From: Saccharothrix espanaensis DSM 44229
GTDB taxonomy: Bacteria > Actinomycetota > Actinomycetes > Mycobacteriales > Pseudonocardiaceae
Assembly (NCBI RefSeq): GCF_000328705.1
Contig: NC_019673.1
Coordinates: 8,195,501-8,259,500, forward strand
Direction: 5' to 3'
DNA length: 64,000 nt
Part shown: positions 48,780-57,860 of the stretch, one piece after another
How positions within the stretch are numbered: position 1 is the stretch's first letter
Layout: each line of letters opens with the position of its first letter
The notes under the pieces: model-generated
The model's input: only the letters and a program-made list of their open reading frames with translations
Databases searched by the model: none
What the model was told of the DNA's origin: nothing
Position numbers and translations under genes: made by a program

Positions 48780-49913
48780 GTGCTCGTCGCTGTGCTCACG
48801 TTCGCCGGGTCGGTGCTGGTCGCGTTGGTGGCCGTGGCGCTCGTGCACCGGGTGGTGCGGCGGATCGGTCGCCGGTCCGCCCTGTTCGCCGGGCTGGCCC
48901 GGCACGCGCACAAACCCGCCCTGCTGGTGGCCGTGCTGGTGGCGGTGCAGTTCTCGCTCGGGGTCGTGGCGCGCGGCGAGTGGCGGCCGGCGGTGGTGCA
49001 CGGCGTCGGGATAGCGCTCATCCTGGCCGGCGCGTGGCTGCTCGGGGCGCTGCTGGTGGTCGCCGAGGACGCCACGCTGGCGCGGATCCGGGTCGACGTC
49101 TCCGACAACCGGCACGCGCGGCGGGTGCACACCCAGATCACGTTGGTGCGGCGGGTCACCGTCGTGGTGGTCGGGTTGCTGGCCGCCTCGGCGGTGCTCA
49201 TGACGTTCCCGGCGGCGCGGGCGGCCGGCACGAGCTTGCTGGCGTCGGCCGGTGTGATCGGTGCCATCGCGGCGCTGGCGGCGCAGTCGTTGCTGGGCAA
49301 CGTGTTCGCCGGGGTGCAGATCGCGTTCTCCGACGCGTTGCGGCTCGACGACGTCGTGGTGGTCGAGGAGCAGTGGGGGCGGGTCGAGGACATCACGCTG
49401 ACCTACGTCGTGGTGCACCTGTGGGACGACCGGCGGCTGATCCTGCCCACCGCGTACTTCCTCAAGACCCCGTTCGAGAACTGGACGCGGACCCAGTCGG
49501 CGCTGCTCGGGACGGTGGAGCTGGACGTCGACTGGAACGTGCCGGTGGAGGACCTGCGGCAGGAGCTGCGGCACGCGGTGGAGACCGTGGACCTGTGGGA
49601 CGGCCGGGTGTGCGTGGTCCAGGTGACCGGCGCGGTCGGCTCGTTCGTGCGGGTCCGCGCGCTGGTCAGCGCCACCGACGCGGGCCGGCTGTGGGACCTG
49701 CGGTGCGTCGTGCGGGAGCACCTGGTGGCGTGGCTGCGGACCCGTCACCCGGAGGCGCTGCCGCAGGTGCGGGTCCGCGACCTGCCGCCGCAGCGGGCCA
49801 CCCGGGACAGCCCGGCGTCCGGGTCGGACAACCGGGTGTTCGGCGAGAGCGCCGACGGCGAGGAGCGGGTGCACGCGTTCAGCGGTCCGGAGGCAACCAA
49901 CCGGGGCAGTTGA
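48780..49913 (+). CDS. Small-conductance mechanosensitive channel (MscS family)
   Basis: A 377-aa membrane channel that opens under membrane tension to release osmolytes. Helices cover about 1-25, 45-65, 80-102 and 130-160. The pore-lining helix TM3 is ASAGVIGAIAALAAQSLLGN, followed by the beta domain RLDDVVVVEEQWGRVEDITLTYVVV and the conserved LPTAYFLKTPFENWTR. The start GTG has a GAGGAGGGG ribosome site. The C-terminal 45 residues are a charged tail. A lipoprotein gene follows 37 bp later in the same direction. Confidence 0.93.
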   Translation: MLVAVLTFAGSVLVALVAVALVHRVVRRIGRRSALFAGLARHAHKPALLVAVLVAVQFSLGVVARGEWRPAVVHGVGIALILAGAWLLGALLVVAEDATLARIRVDVSDNRHARRVHTQITLVRRVTVVVVGLLAASAVLMTFPAARAAGTSLLASAGVIGAIAALAAQSLLGNVFAGVQIAFSDALRLDDVVVVEEQWGRVEDITLTYVVVHLWDDRRLILPTAYFLKTPFENWTRTQSALLGTVELDVDWNVPVEDLRQELRHAVETVDLWDGRVCVVQVTGAVGSFVRVRALVSATDAGRLWDLRCVVREHLVAWLRTRHPEALPQVRVRDLPPQRATRDSPASGSDNRVFGESADGEERVHAFSGPEATNRGS

Positions 49914-49950
49914 TCCGTCCAGGTGTCAGAACACCTCGGGAGGGGTACGG

Positions 49951-50412
49951 ATGAAGCGACCAGTGCTGGGTCTGCTGTGCTTGCTGGTCGCCGGCTGCGC
50001 GTCGCCGGTCATCGACCACGGTCCGGCCTCGACACCCCCGTCGTCGACACCACCGTCCTCGACCGCCACCGCGACGGCCTCGACCAGTACCGCGACCCCG
50101 ACCACCCCGCCGCCGCCCACGGAGGTGCCAGTGCCCGCCAAACTGAGCCCGCACGGCAAGGACGTGCTGGCCAAGGCCCAGCGCGACGGCGTGACGAACG
50201 TGGTCCTGGTGATCTCCACGGAAGCCGGCGCGACCGAACGGACAGCCACCACCCTGCGCGAACTGGGCGCGACCGTCGAGGCGACGGACACGTCGATCGG
50301 CTACCTCCGGGTATCGGTGCCGGTGGGCGACGTGGGCCGGGTGACCGCAGTGGAGAGCGTGCGACAGGTCGACGTGGACGAACCCATCAGCCGCCCGGAC
50401 CCGACGCCTTGA
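49951..50412 (+). CDS. Lipoprotein consisting of a free-standing subtilase propeptide (I9-like) domain
   Basis: A 153-aa exported lipoprotein. The signal peptide ends in LLVAGC (Cys16 lipidated), followed by a Ser/Thr/Pro linker (about 20-62) and an 80-residue domain. That domain aligns without gaps to the propeptide of the subtilase encoded at 50692-53937 (31 of 81 identical by my hand count), sharing LAKA, GYLRVSVP-like and VDVDE-like stretches. Propeptides fold and inhibit subtilases, so this may be a membrane-tethered inhibitor or folding helper. It follows MscS by 37 bp and converges with the protease gene. Confidence 0.75.
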   Translation: MKRPVLGLLCLLVAGCASPVIDHGPASTPPSSTPPSSTATATASTSTATPTTPPPPTEVPVPAKLSPHGKDVLAKAQRDGVTNVVLVISTEAGATERTATTLRELGATVEATDTSIGYLRVSVPVGDVGRVTAVESVRQVDVDEPISRPDPTP

Positions 50413-50641
50413 CGATGGCGCGCACCGGCGTGGCGCGCGCTCGCCGCCTGCGAGGTGTCGGTCCAGCCTGGCCGTGACGTCGTCGGTCGGGACGTGCCGG
50501 CAGCCCGAAGCCCAGGCCCGGCACCGGACCGATCCGCAGCGTGTCGGGGCGGGGATCGCCCCCCGGACGGCGTGCCGCAGATCGCGGTAGCTCGCCCGGC
50601 ACGCACGGTCGGATGAGGCCGCTCGCCCGTTCGACATGCAG

Positions 50642-50675
50642 CAGGGCCACCCCCGGCGAACCGGGGGTGGCCCTG
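50642..50675. terminator. Perfect 15-bp terminator hairpin
   Basis: cagggccacccccgg (50642-50656) and ccgggggtggccctg (50661-50675) pair perfectly around a CGAA tetraloop. It lies 17 bp after the subtilase stop on the minus strand and 230 bp after the lipoprotein, so it mainly ends the protease mRNA. The rest of the 279-bp gap has no gene I can support. Confidence 0.88.
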
Positions 50676-50691
50676 TGTTCGATCAGGGTGA

Positions 50692-53600
50692 TCAGACCAC
50701 GTTCTGGACGATCACCGCGCTGCGCCCGACCACAGCGCCCTCACCGGTCTGCACGGTGAGTTCGCCGCGCAGGACGCGGCCGGAGCCGGCCTGGCCGGTG
50801 GCGGTCACGACGCCCGGGACGGTCCACGTGGCGCCGGCCGTGCGGTCGGCGTTGGTGTCGGTCACGGTCACGGTGCCGAGACCGGCCACCGCGTACACGT
50901 CGATGTAGTCGTACTCCGTCGTGCCGGACGGCACGGCGTAGCCGTCGACCTGGATGCGCCAGGCACCCGCGGCCGGGTTGTTCACCGTGAACGACTCCTC
51001 GGAGTCACCGTCGGCCGTCTGCCCGAACAGCACGCACGTGCCCGTGGTGCAGTTGTAGACGAACAGGTCGAGGTCGGCCGAGATGTCGCTCGGCCGGCCG
51101 ATGGTCGCCCGCAGCGAGGTGGAGCCCGCCGGGACGGTCACGTCGTAGAGCTGCGAGACGCCCTCGGCGATGGCGGGACGGCCGATCTTGGCGCTGGACA
51201 GCTCGCCGCCGACGAGCCGGCCGTTGAACGCCGCGAGGGTGTTCTTCACCGTGTAGCTGCGCTCGATGCCGACGCCCGCGGTGGCCGACGCGATGGTGTC
51301 GGGGTCGGGGCTGACCGACGTGCCGAGCACCGACGCCGTCACGGTGTAGGGGGCGTTGTCCGCGTCCGAGGTGCGACGCGCCTCGACCACGATCTCCCAC
51401 ACGCCCGGGATCGGGTTGGCGACCGTGCGGCTGGTGGGCGTGCCACCGGCGCAGCCCGCGCCCGCGTCCGGGTTGTAGCAGTTGGTCGTGGTGGTGGTGT
51501 CCGCCGGCACGCCGTACGGGTCGTAGCGCAGGAACCGGACCTGGCCCTTGCCCGCCTCGGTGCCGCCGCCCGCCAGGTCGACCTTCAGCGCGCTGGTGCC
51601 GACCGGCACCTTCACGAAGAAGCTCTGCGACTGGTTGCGCGCGATGGTGCCCGTCTTGGTCACCGCGAACTTCTTGGCCTCGACGAACTCGTCACCGGCG
51701 AAGACCGTGTTCAGGGTGAACACGTCGATGCCGCGGGTGTTCGGGTTGTCCAGCTTCAGCACGGCCGAGTGCGCGCCCGCCTTGGTGGGCTTGACCTTGA
51801 CGTCGAACTTGACCGGCGTGTTCAGCGGCAGGCTGACCAGGGACTTGGACGAGAACGTCCCGTCGTTGCCCTGCCAGTTGACCAGGAACTGCTGGTTGCG
51901 GTTCGGGCCCGTGGTGCGGGTCAGGGTGTACGTGCGCACGTACTCCTTGCCGATGGTCACGCCCTCGCGGTCGTGGATGCCCACGCCGGTGTTGGGGGTC
52001 GGCAGCAGGGCCGACAGCGCCGTGTTGACGGTGACCGAGGTGGTGACGTTCTGCACGTTCGGGTGGGCGTTGAGCTGCTGCCACGAGCGCTGCACGTCGA
52101 ACAGGCCGGCACCCTGCTCGTAGGCCTTGAGCGAGGAGACCCACTTGGCGCCGGAGTGGATGGCGTTGCGCAGCTCCAGCACGGTCGGGCGCTCGCCGTT
52201 GTGCTCGGCCTTGAACGCGCTGACGAGCAGCGCCGCGGCACCGGTCGCCTGCGGGGAGGCCATCGACGTGCCGTTGAACATGGCGTAGCCGGGCGGCAGG
52301 TCGTAGGTGCCGGCCACCGGGCCGGGCACCTGCCACTGCGGCACGGTCGAGATCGCCGAGCCGGGCGCGACGATGTTCGGCTTGAAGCCGCCATCCTCAC
52401 GCGGGCCGCGCGACGAGAAGCCGTGCAGGTTCTCCTTCTGCGCGGTGACCGAGCCGTAGTTGGACAGCCAGGTGTCCCTGGTGATGTACGAGCCGACGCT
52501 GATCGCGTCCGTCGTCACCGAGGGGTCGCCGACGGTGTTCGCGCCCGCGCCGCTGTTGCCCGCCGAGATGAAGATCTGCATGTTGTACTCGGCGATGGTG
52601 CGGTTGTAGAGCTCCGACCGCGCGTTGTTGCCGTCGTTGAGGGCCGGCAGGCCGCCGATCGAGATGTTGACGACGTCCGCGCCGTTGCGCGCGGCGTAGA
52701 GCACGCCGTCGATCAGGCCGGAGGAGGTGCACGACGGGGTCGACAGGCAGACCTTGACCGCCATCAGCTTCGCGCCGGGGGCCGCGCCGGTGGCCTTGCC
52801 GCCGAACAGCTTGTTGGCGGCGGTGATGCCGGCGACGTGCGTGCCGTGCGCGGCGGCCGAGATGCCGATGTTGACGTACGCCTGGCCGGCGTTGTCGTAG
52901 ATCGAGCGGTCGGTCTGCACCACGAACGCCACGGTGTCCAGCACCGGGGTGCCGGGGTTGTCCGCGCCGAAGTGGCCGACGTCCTTCTTGACCTTGTAGT
53001 CGATCATGGCGCGCTCGTCGGTGAAGTCGCCGTCACCGTCGACGTCCACCCGGACTTCCTTGGTGGTGATGTCCTGCAGCACGCCGAACGCGTCCACGCG
53101 GTCGCCGTCGCGGTTGATGTCGCCGCCGGTCTCGCTGGCCGCCAGGCCCAGGTCGCCCGCGGTCTCGCGGAACAGGCCGAAGCTGAACGGGCCGCCGGTC
53201 GCCGGGGCCTTGTAGGCCACGCCGCCGTTGCTGAACGGGCCGTTGTAGCGGCCGCCGACCTGCACCCACGTGCCGTCGCCGGAGTTGGTGGCGTTGGCGT
53301 TGTACCAGTCGACGATCTTGCGCTCACCGGTGGACGTGGTGGCCAGCGCCGGGTGGTCCAGGTCGATGCCGCTGTCCAGGATGGCGATCGTGGTGCCGCG
53401 GCCGTCCCAGTTGCGGTGCTCGTCGGTGAACTGCGCCGCCTTGGTGTCCTGGATCGGCATGTACGGGTTCTTCTTGGGCGTCTTCGGGCCCGGCGCGGTC
53501 TGCGGCAGCGGCGTGGTCGCGCCGTCCGGGCGCGGGTTGTCCAGCGCCACCAGGCCGTCGACGTCGATCGCGTTCACCGAGGCCAGCTTGGCGGCCTTCT

Positions 53601-53937
53601 CGGCGTTGCCGCGCGGCACGGAGACCTTGAGGTACTCGACGTCCCGCTCGGTCGACTCGACGACGCCGCCGAGGGCCTTGAGGTCGTTCGCCGCGGAGTC
53701 CAGCTTGCCCGGTTCGGCGGCGACCAGCAGCGTGACGTTGTCCTGGCCGGCCTTCTCGGCCTTGGCCAGCTGGTCGCGGTCCTGCTTGTCCAGGCCCTTG
53801 TCGGTGGAGGTGGGGGCGTTCGGCGCTTCCTGCGCGACGGCCGGAGCGGCGGCGAAGCCGAACCCAGTCGTGCCCAGTACGGCGGCCAGCAGGGCCGCAC
53901 TGGTGCGGTGTCTCCACCGGCTTCCTGAGTTGATCAC
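50692..53937 (-). CDS. Large secreted S8 subtilisin-like serine peptidase
   Basis: A 1081-aa exported protease. The signal peptide (1-35) ends near AAAPAVAQ. The I9-like propeptide follows (about 45-130). The catalytic triad is visible as Asp in IAILDSGIDLDHPAL, His in AHGTHVAGI and Ser in MFNGTSMASPQATGAA. A long insertion with Asp-rich, possibly calcium-binding loops (RDGDRVDAFG, DVDGDGDFTDE) separates Asp and His. The C-terminal 450 residues are beta-sandwich and PPC-like domains (AWRIQVDGYAVPSGTTEYDYIDVY). GTG 53937 gives the signal peptide. A homologue of its propeptide is encoded as a separate lipoprotein nearby. Confidence 0.95.
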   Translation of the reverse strand: MINSGSRWRHRTSAALLAAVLGTTGFGFAAAPAVAQEAPNAPTSTDKGLDKQDRDQLAKAEKAGQDNVTLLVAAEPGKLDSAANDLKALGGVVESTERDVEYLKVSVPRGNAEKAAKLASVNAIDVDGLVALDNPRPDGATTPLPQTAPGPKTPKKNPYMPIQDTKAAQFTDEHRNWDGRGTTIAILDSGIDLDHPALATTSTGERKIVDWYNANATNSGDGTWVQVGGRYNGPFSNGGVAYKAPATGGPFSFGLFRETAGDLGLAASETGGDINRDGDRVDAFGVLQDITTKEVRVDVDGDGDFTDERAMIDYKVKKDVGHFGADNPGTPVLDTVAFVVQTDRSIYDNAGQAYVNIGISAAAHGTHVAGITAANKLFGGKATGAAPGAKLMAVKVCLSTPSCTSSGLIDGVLYAARNGADVVNISIGGLPALNDGNNARSELYNRTIAEYNMQIFISAGNSGAGANTVGDPSVTTDAISVGSYITRDTWLSNYGSVTAQKENLHGFSSRGPREDGGFKPNIVAPGSAISTVPQWQVPGPVAGTYDLPPGYAMFNGTSMASPQATGAAALLVSAFKAEHNGERPTVLELRNAIHSGAKWVSSLKAYEQGAGLFDVQRSWQQLNAHPNVQNVTTSVTVNTALSALLPTPNTGVGIHDREGVTIGKEYVRTYTLTRTTGPNRNQQFLVNWQGNDGTFSSKSLVSLPLNTPVKFDVKVKPTKAGAHSAVLKLDNPNTRGIDVFTLNTVFAGDEFVEAKKFAVTKTGTIARNQSQSFFVKVPVGTSALKVDLAGGGTEAGKGQVRFLRYDPYGVPADTTTTTNCYNPDAGAGCAGGTPTSRTVANPIPGVWEIVVEARRTSDADNAPYTVTASVLGTSVSPDPDTIASATAGVGIERSYTVKNTLAAFNGRLVGGELSSAKIGRPAIAEGVSQLYDVTVPAGSTSLRATIGRPSDISADLDLFVYNCTTGTCVLFGQTADGDSEESFTVNNPAAGAWRIQVDGYAVPSGTTEYDYIDVYAVAGLGTVTVTDTNADRTAGATWTVPGVVTATGQAGSGRVLRGELTVQTGEGAVVGRSAVIVQNVV

Positions 53938-54193
53938 GGCGCAAACCCTTCGTGGGGAAAGATAGGCGCAAGCACATCTGTCCGGGTCTTCCACGACAAT
54001 CAGACGAACAGCCCAATAAAGATGTCCACATTGGACTGAACGGGGTATTGCGCACCCGTGCGCGAAGCGCCGCGCCGGTTCCGGACCGGGGCGACACCTC
54101 CAGTCAAGAGCCGACCGGCCGGAATGTCAAACACTGTCAACGGTGAAACCCTGGACGTCGTCCTGGACGGGTAACAAATCGCACATCAACACG

Positions 54194-55027
54194 ATGACGA
54201 GCACACTGGTGGACATCGTGGACGCGGAACCGATCGACCGGGTAGCCGACGAGCTGTACGCGCTCGCGCCGGCGCGGTTCGTCGCGGCCCGGGACGCCCA
54301 CGCGCGGGCCGCCCTGGAGCACGGTGACAAGGACCTGGCCAAGGAGATCGCCGCGCTGCGCAAGCCCACCGCGTCGGCGTGGGCGCTCAACCGGCTGGCC
54401 CGGTTCGGGGCCGCCGAGCTGGCCGACGCGGTGGCTCTGGGTGATCAGCTGCGGGCCGCGCAGGAGGAGCTGCGGGGTGGCGCGCTGCGCGAGCTGGGTG
54501 CCCGGCGCCGGGTCGTGCTGGGTGCGCTGGTGCGGCTCACCGAGGACCTCGCGCGCGACGCCGGGACCCCGCTGGGGCCGGACGCCGTGCAGCAGGTGCG
54601 GTCCACCCTGACCGCCGCGATGGCCGACGCCGTGCTGGCCGCGCGGATCCGGGCCGGGCGGCTGGTCAAGCCCGTCGACCAGTCCGGGTTCGGACCGCTG
54701 GCCGAGACCGGAACGCCGGTCCGCGACGACCTCGCACCCCGCCGTGAGCAGCGGCGGGAGCGGAAGCTGGCGGAGGCGCGGGACGACATCACGCACGCCC
54801 ACACGGAGGTGGGGTCGGCGGACGCGGCGGTCGGCGAGGCGGAGGCCGCGCTGGTCGAGCGGGAGGACCACGCGGCAGCGCTGCGCACCGAGCTTCGCCG
54901 GGCGCAGCAGGCCGAGCAGGAGGCCGCGACGCGGGTCCAGCGGGCTCAGCGCAAGGCGGTTGCGGCACGTGACCGGCTGGCCGCCGCCGAACGGAGGATG
55001 ACCGAGCTCCGCGGCGACTCTGTGTAG
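54194..55027 (+). CDS. Conserved hypothetical coiled-coil protein
   Basis: A 277-aa soluble protein. The N-terminal part (DELYALAPARFVAARDAHARAA, EIAALRKPTASAWALNRLAR) matches a conserved actinobacterial hypothetical family whose role is unknown. The last 100 residues form a long Arg/Glu/Ala-rich coiled coil (REQRRERKLAEARDD to AERRMTELRG). ATG 54194 was chosen as the start of the conserved part; an upstream ATG at 54143 adds 17 unlikely residues. It is divergent from the subtilase. Confidence 0.75.
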   Translation: MTSTLVDIVDAEPIDRVADELYALAPARFVAARDAHARAALEHGDKDLAKEIAALRKPTASAWALNRLARFGAAELADAVALGDQLRAAQEELRGGALRELGARRRVVLGALVRLTEDLARDAGTPLGPDAVQQVRSTLTAAMADAVLAARIRAGRLVKPVDQSGFGPLAETGTPVRDDLAPRREQRRERKLAEARDDITHAHTEVGSADAAVGEAEAALVEREDHAAALRTELRRAQQAEQEAATRVQRAQRKAVAARDRLAAAERRMTELRGDSV

Positions 55028-55668
55028 TGACCCTGGACACCCCGGGAACACCTGTGCTATATCGCCCGTTGTACGGGTGGTCGGCGCGCGGATGCCGCCC
55101 GGACGTCAGGGTCACCGAAGCCCGTTCCCCCCATCGGGCGCGGCGGATCCTCTCCCCGAGACGTCTCCGGTGCGCCCGCGCGACCCGGCCGCCGTCGGCC
55201 GGGCGGAACCCCCTCACCGAACGGCCGGCGGCCCCGACCGAATCGACCGCGCGCTCCTGGTCCCCCCGCCGAACGCGCGCGGTCGATTCGCTCTTTCCCG
55301 GCCCCGGCGGCCGGTCGTCCACCGACACCTACCCGCGGTATGCCGTGCGCCGAACCGTGCCGGATGCCCGCCCGGAACCATGACGGGTGGTAACCGATTC
55401 CGCTGGACCGGAAAACGTTCGTGACCGGAATTGAGTGGTTGGCCGGGCGGGTTCGGAGATCATCCGCGAAGGCTTCGGCGAACCGCTCGGCGACACCGTC
55501 GGCACTCCCGGTCGAGACCGCCGTCGGTGCCGCCCGAGCGCGGCCGTCGGTGCCGCGCGCGAGCAACGCCCGTGCGGGCATCCGGGTGAACGGGTGACCC
55601 GTCCGGCGCGAAAGTGAATCTTCTTCAAGTCTCATGCCCGATCAGGACATTGGACCTAGACTCGCCCG
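55028..55668. other. Long intergenic region
   Basis: 641 bp without a gene I can support. It holds a perfect 16-bp inverted repeat (55239-55290) that may terminate the upstream gene, repeated gtcggtgccg-type words near 55520-55555, and the promoter of the FAD dehydrogenase at its right end. Frames on both strands are open in places but have no family resemblance. Confidence 0.5.
55239..55290. terminator. 16-bp inverted repeat with 20-nt loop
   Basis: cgaatcgaccgcgcgc (55239-55254) and gcgcgcggtcgattcg (55275-55290) are perfect complements, followed by ctctttccc. It could end transcripts from the coiled-coil gene 210 bp upstream, though the large loop and distance leave an operator role open. 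Confidence 0.55.
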
Positions 55669-57324
55669 ATGGCACAGGACGCGGATGTCATCGTCGTCGG
55701 TGGCGGCCTCGCGGGGCTCGTCGCGACCGCCGAGCTCGCCGACGCGGGTCGCAGGGTGATCCTGCTCGACCAGGAGCCGGAGGCGTCCCTGGGCGGCCAG
55801 GCGTTCTGGTCGTTCGGCGGGTTGTTCCTGGTCGACACGCCCGAGCAGCGCCGGCTCAAGGTCAAGGACACCGCCGACCTGGCGTTGCAGGACTGGCTGG
55901 GCTCGGCCGGGTTCGACCGCGACACCGACCACTGGCCGCGCAAGTGGGCCGAGGCGTACGTGCACTTCGCCGCCGGCGAGAAGCGGCGGTGGCTGCACGA
56001 CCTGGGCATGCGCTGGTTCCCGTTCGTGCAGTGGGCCGAGCGCGGCGGCTACCTGGCCGACGGGCACGGCAACTCGGTGCCCCGGTTCCACGTCACGTGG
56101 GGCACCGGTCCGGCCGTCGTCGAGCCGTTCGAACGCCGCATGCGCGCCGCCGCGGCCCGCGGTCTCGTGCAGCTCAGGTTCCGGCACCGGGTCACCGGGC
56201 TGACCACCACCGGCGGCGTCGTGGACGGCGTGCGCGGCGAGGTGCTGGAGCCCAGCGCGGTCGGCCGGGGCGAACCCAGCTCCCGCGTCAGGGCCGAGGA
56301 CTTCGAGCTGCGCGCGCAGGCCGTGATCGTCACCTCCGGCGGCATCGGCGGCAACCACGAGATGGTGCGCCGCAACTGGCCCGCCCGGATGGGCACGCCG
56401 CCCGAGCACCTGCTCTCCGGCGTGCCCGACCACGTCGACGGCAAGATGCTCCAGGTCGTGCAGGGCGCGGGCGGTGGGATCGTCAACGAGGACCGGATGT
56501 GGCACTACCCCGAGGGGATCGCGAACTTCGCGCCGATCTGGAGCCGGCACGGCATCCGCATCCTGCCCGGCCCGTCGTCGCTGTGGCTGGACGCGACCGG
56601 GCAACGCCTGCCGATCCCGCTGTTCCCCGGTTTCGACGCGCTGGGCTCGCTGGAGCACATCGTGAAGACCGGCTACGGGTACTCGTGGTTCGTGCTCAAC
56701 CAGCGGATCATCGGCAAGGAGTTCGCCCTGTCGGGGTCCGAGCAGAACCCGGACCTGACGGGCAAGGACGTCAAGCAGGTGCTCAAGCGCGCGCTGCCCG
56801 GCGCGGTCGCGCCCGTGGAGGAGTTCGCCAATCGGTCCAGTGAGTTCATCTCGGCGCGCAGCGTCGCGGAACTGGCGGCGGGCATGAACGAGCTGGCCGG
56901 CTCCGACCTGATCGACGCGGCGGCGCTGCACCGGGTCATCGTGCAGCGCGACCGGCAGGTGATCTCCGGGCTGGGCAAGGACATGCAGGTCAACGCCATG
57001 CGCGAGGCCCGCAGGTTCCTGACCGACAAGCTGATCCGGGTGGTCGAACCGCACCCGCTGCTGGACCCGAAGGCCGGCCCGCTGATCGCGGTGCGCCTGT
57101 CGGTGCTGACCCGCAAGACGTTGGGCGGCCTGCACACCGACCTGTCGGGCCGGGTGCTCAGGGAGGACGGCACCGTGCTCGCCGGGGTCTACGCGGCAGG
57201 CGAGGCGGCGGGCTTCGGCGGTGGCGGCATCCACGGCTACCGCGCCCTGGAAGGCACCTTCCTCGGCGGCTGCCTGTTCTCCGGCCGCGTCGCGGGCCGC
57301 GCGGCGGCCGACGCCGTGAGCTGA
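55669..57324 (+). CDS. FAD-binding dehydrogenase (fumarate reductase/KstD-like)
   Basis: A 551-aa flavoprotein of the FAD_binding_2 family. The dinucleotide loop is VIVVGGGLAGLVATAELADAG (5-25), FAD contacts recur in VIVTSGGIGGNHEMVRRNWP, and the C-terminus closes the fold with GVYAAGEAAGFGGGGIHGYRALEGTFLGG. These are the marks of a 3-ketosteroid dehydrogenase/flavocytochrome-c-like dehydrogenase of the type annotated as FAD-binding dehydrogenase; substrate unknown. A TAGACT box ends 6 nt before the ATG, so the mRNA is probably leaderless. Two small membrane-protein genes follow. Confidence 0.92.
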   Translation: MAQDADVIVVGGGLAGLVATAELADAGRRVILLDQEPEASLGGQAFWSFGGLFLVDTPEQRRLKVKDTADLALQDWLGSAGFDRDTDHWPRKWAEAYVHFAAGEKRRWLHDLGMRWFPFVQWAERGGYLADGHGNSVPRFHVTWGTGPAVVEPFERRMRAAAARGLVQLRFRHRVTGLTTTGGVVDGVRGEVLEPSAVGRGEPSSRVRAEDFELRAQAVIVTSGGIGGNHEMVRRNWPARMGTPPEHLLSGVPDHVDGKMLQVVQGAGGGIVNEDRMWHYPEGIANFAPIWSRHGIRILPGPSSLWLDATGQRLPIPLFPGFDALGSLEHIVKTGYGYSWFVLNQRIIGKEFALSGSEQNPDLTGKDVKQVLKRALPGAVAPVEEFANRSSEFISARSVAELAAGMNELAGSDLIDAAALHRVIVQRDRQVISGLGKDMQVNAMREARRFLTDKLIRVVEPHPLLDPKAGPLIAVRLSVLTRKTLGGLHTDLSGRVLREDGTVLAGVYAAGEAAGFGGGGIHGYRALEGTFLGGCLFSGRVAGRAAADAVS

Positions 57325-57333
57325 CCCACGCCG

Positions 57334-57852
57334 GTGCGGTCCATCGACTACCGGGACGCCTGGGCGGCGTGGTGGGCCGGGCGGAAGGTCGACGGCTTCC
57401 AGTTCTGGGGCCTTCCGATGGTCTGGTGGGGCCGCATCGGGAAGGTGGTGCATTCGTGGGGGCATCGGCGGCGGGCGGACGACCTGAAGCTCGCCAACCT
57501 GCCGCACGACAAGCTCGAAGCGGTCCTGTCCGGAATGCCCACGGAGGAGGTCGAACGACTCTGGGACGTGCGCAGACGATCTGTCCGCCGCGTGCGCAGA
57601 GTGCTGAAGGTCGTGAATTACGCACTCCTGCCCGTCTACGTACTGGGCTCGGCGACGGTTCCCCAGCCGTTGGCCCTGATCAAGGATCGCGGTGTGCGGA
57701 TGGTCGTCTTGGCCGCGTTCAGCGCACCGGTCGTTTCGGCACTCTTCTTCTTCGCCGTGACCAGAAGGGCCACCCGACCCGTTGGGCGGCGTTCCTCCTG
57801 GTTGTCAGCGGCTTCCACTTCGACCTGCCCGCGTCCTGGTCGCGCCGGCTAG
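57334..57852 (+). CDS. Hypothetical membrane protein, probable frameshift near its end
   Basis: A 172-aa protein with a Trp-rich N-terminus (RDAWAAWWAGRK), a basic middle and two membrane helices (VVNYALLPVYVLGSATVP and VVLAAFSAPVVSALFFFAV). No family recognised. After the second helix the annotated frame becomes Arg/Ser/Thr-rich, whereas a neighbouring frame from about 57765 reads RWAAFLLVVSGFHFDLPASW, a plausible third helix with higher third-position GC, ending at 57857. So a frameshift, real or from sequencing, is likely. It starts with GTG 10 bp after the FAD dehydrogenase. Confidence 0.6.
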   Translation: MRSIDYRDAWAAWWAGRKVDGFQFWGLPMVWWGRIGKVVHSWGHRRRADDLKLANLPHDKLEAVLSGMPTEEVERLWDVRRRSVRRVRRVLKVVNYALLPVYVLGSATVPQPLALIKDRGVRMVVLAAFSAPVVSALFFFAVTRRATRPVGRRSSWLSAASTSTCPRPGRAG

Positions 57853-57860
57853 GATGAGGC

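Noticed and set aside
50413-50691. Open minus-strand frames that might be a small gene between lipoprotein and subtilase
   Set aside because: No ribosome site, no family pattern, and high-GC sequence gives such frames by chance.
55028-55668. Several overlapping frames in the long gap
   Set aside because: Arg/Pro/Ala-rich translations on both strands with no start context or homology; treated as non-coding.
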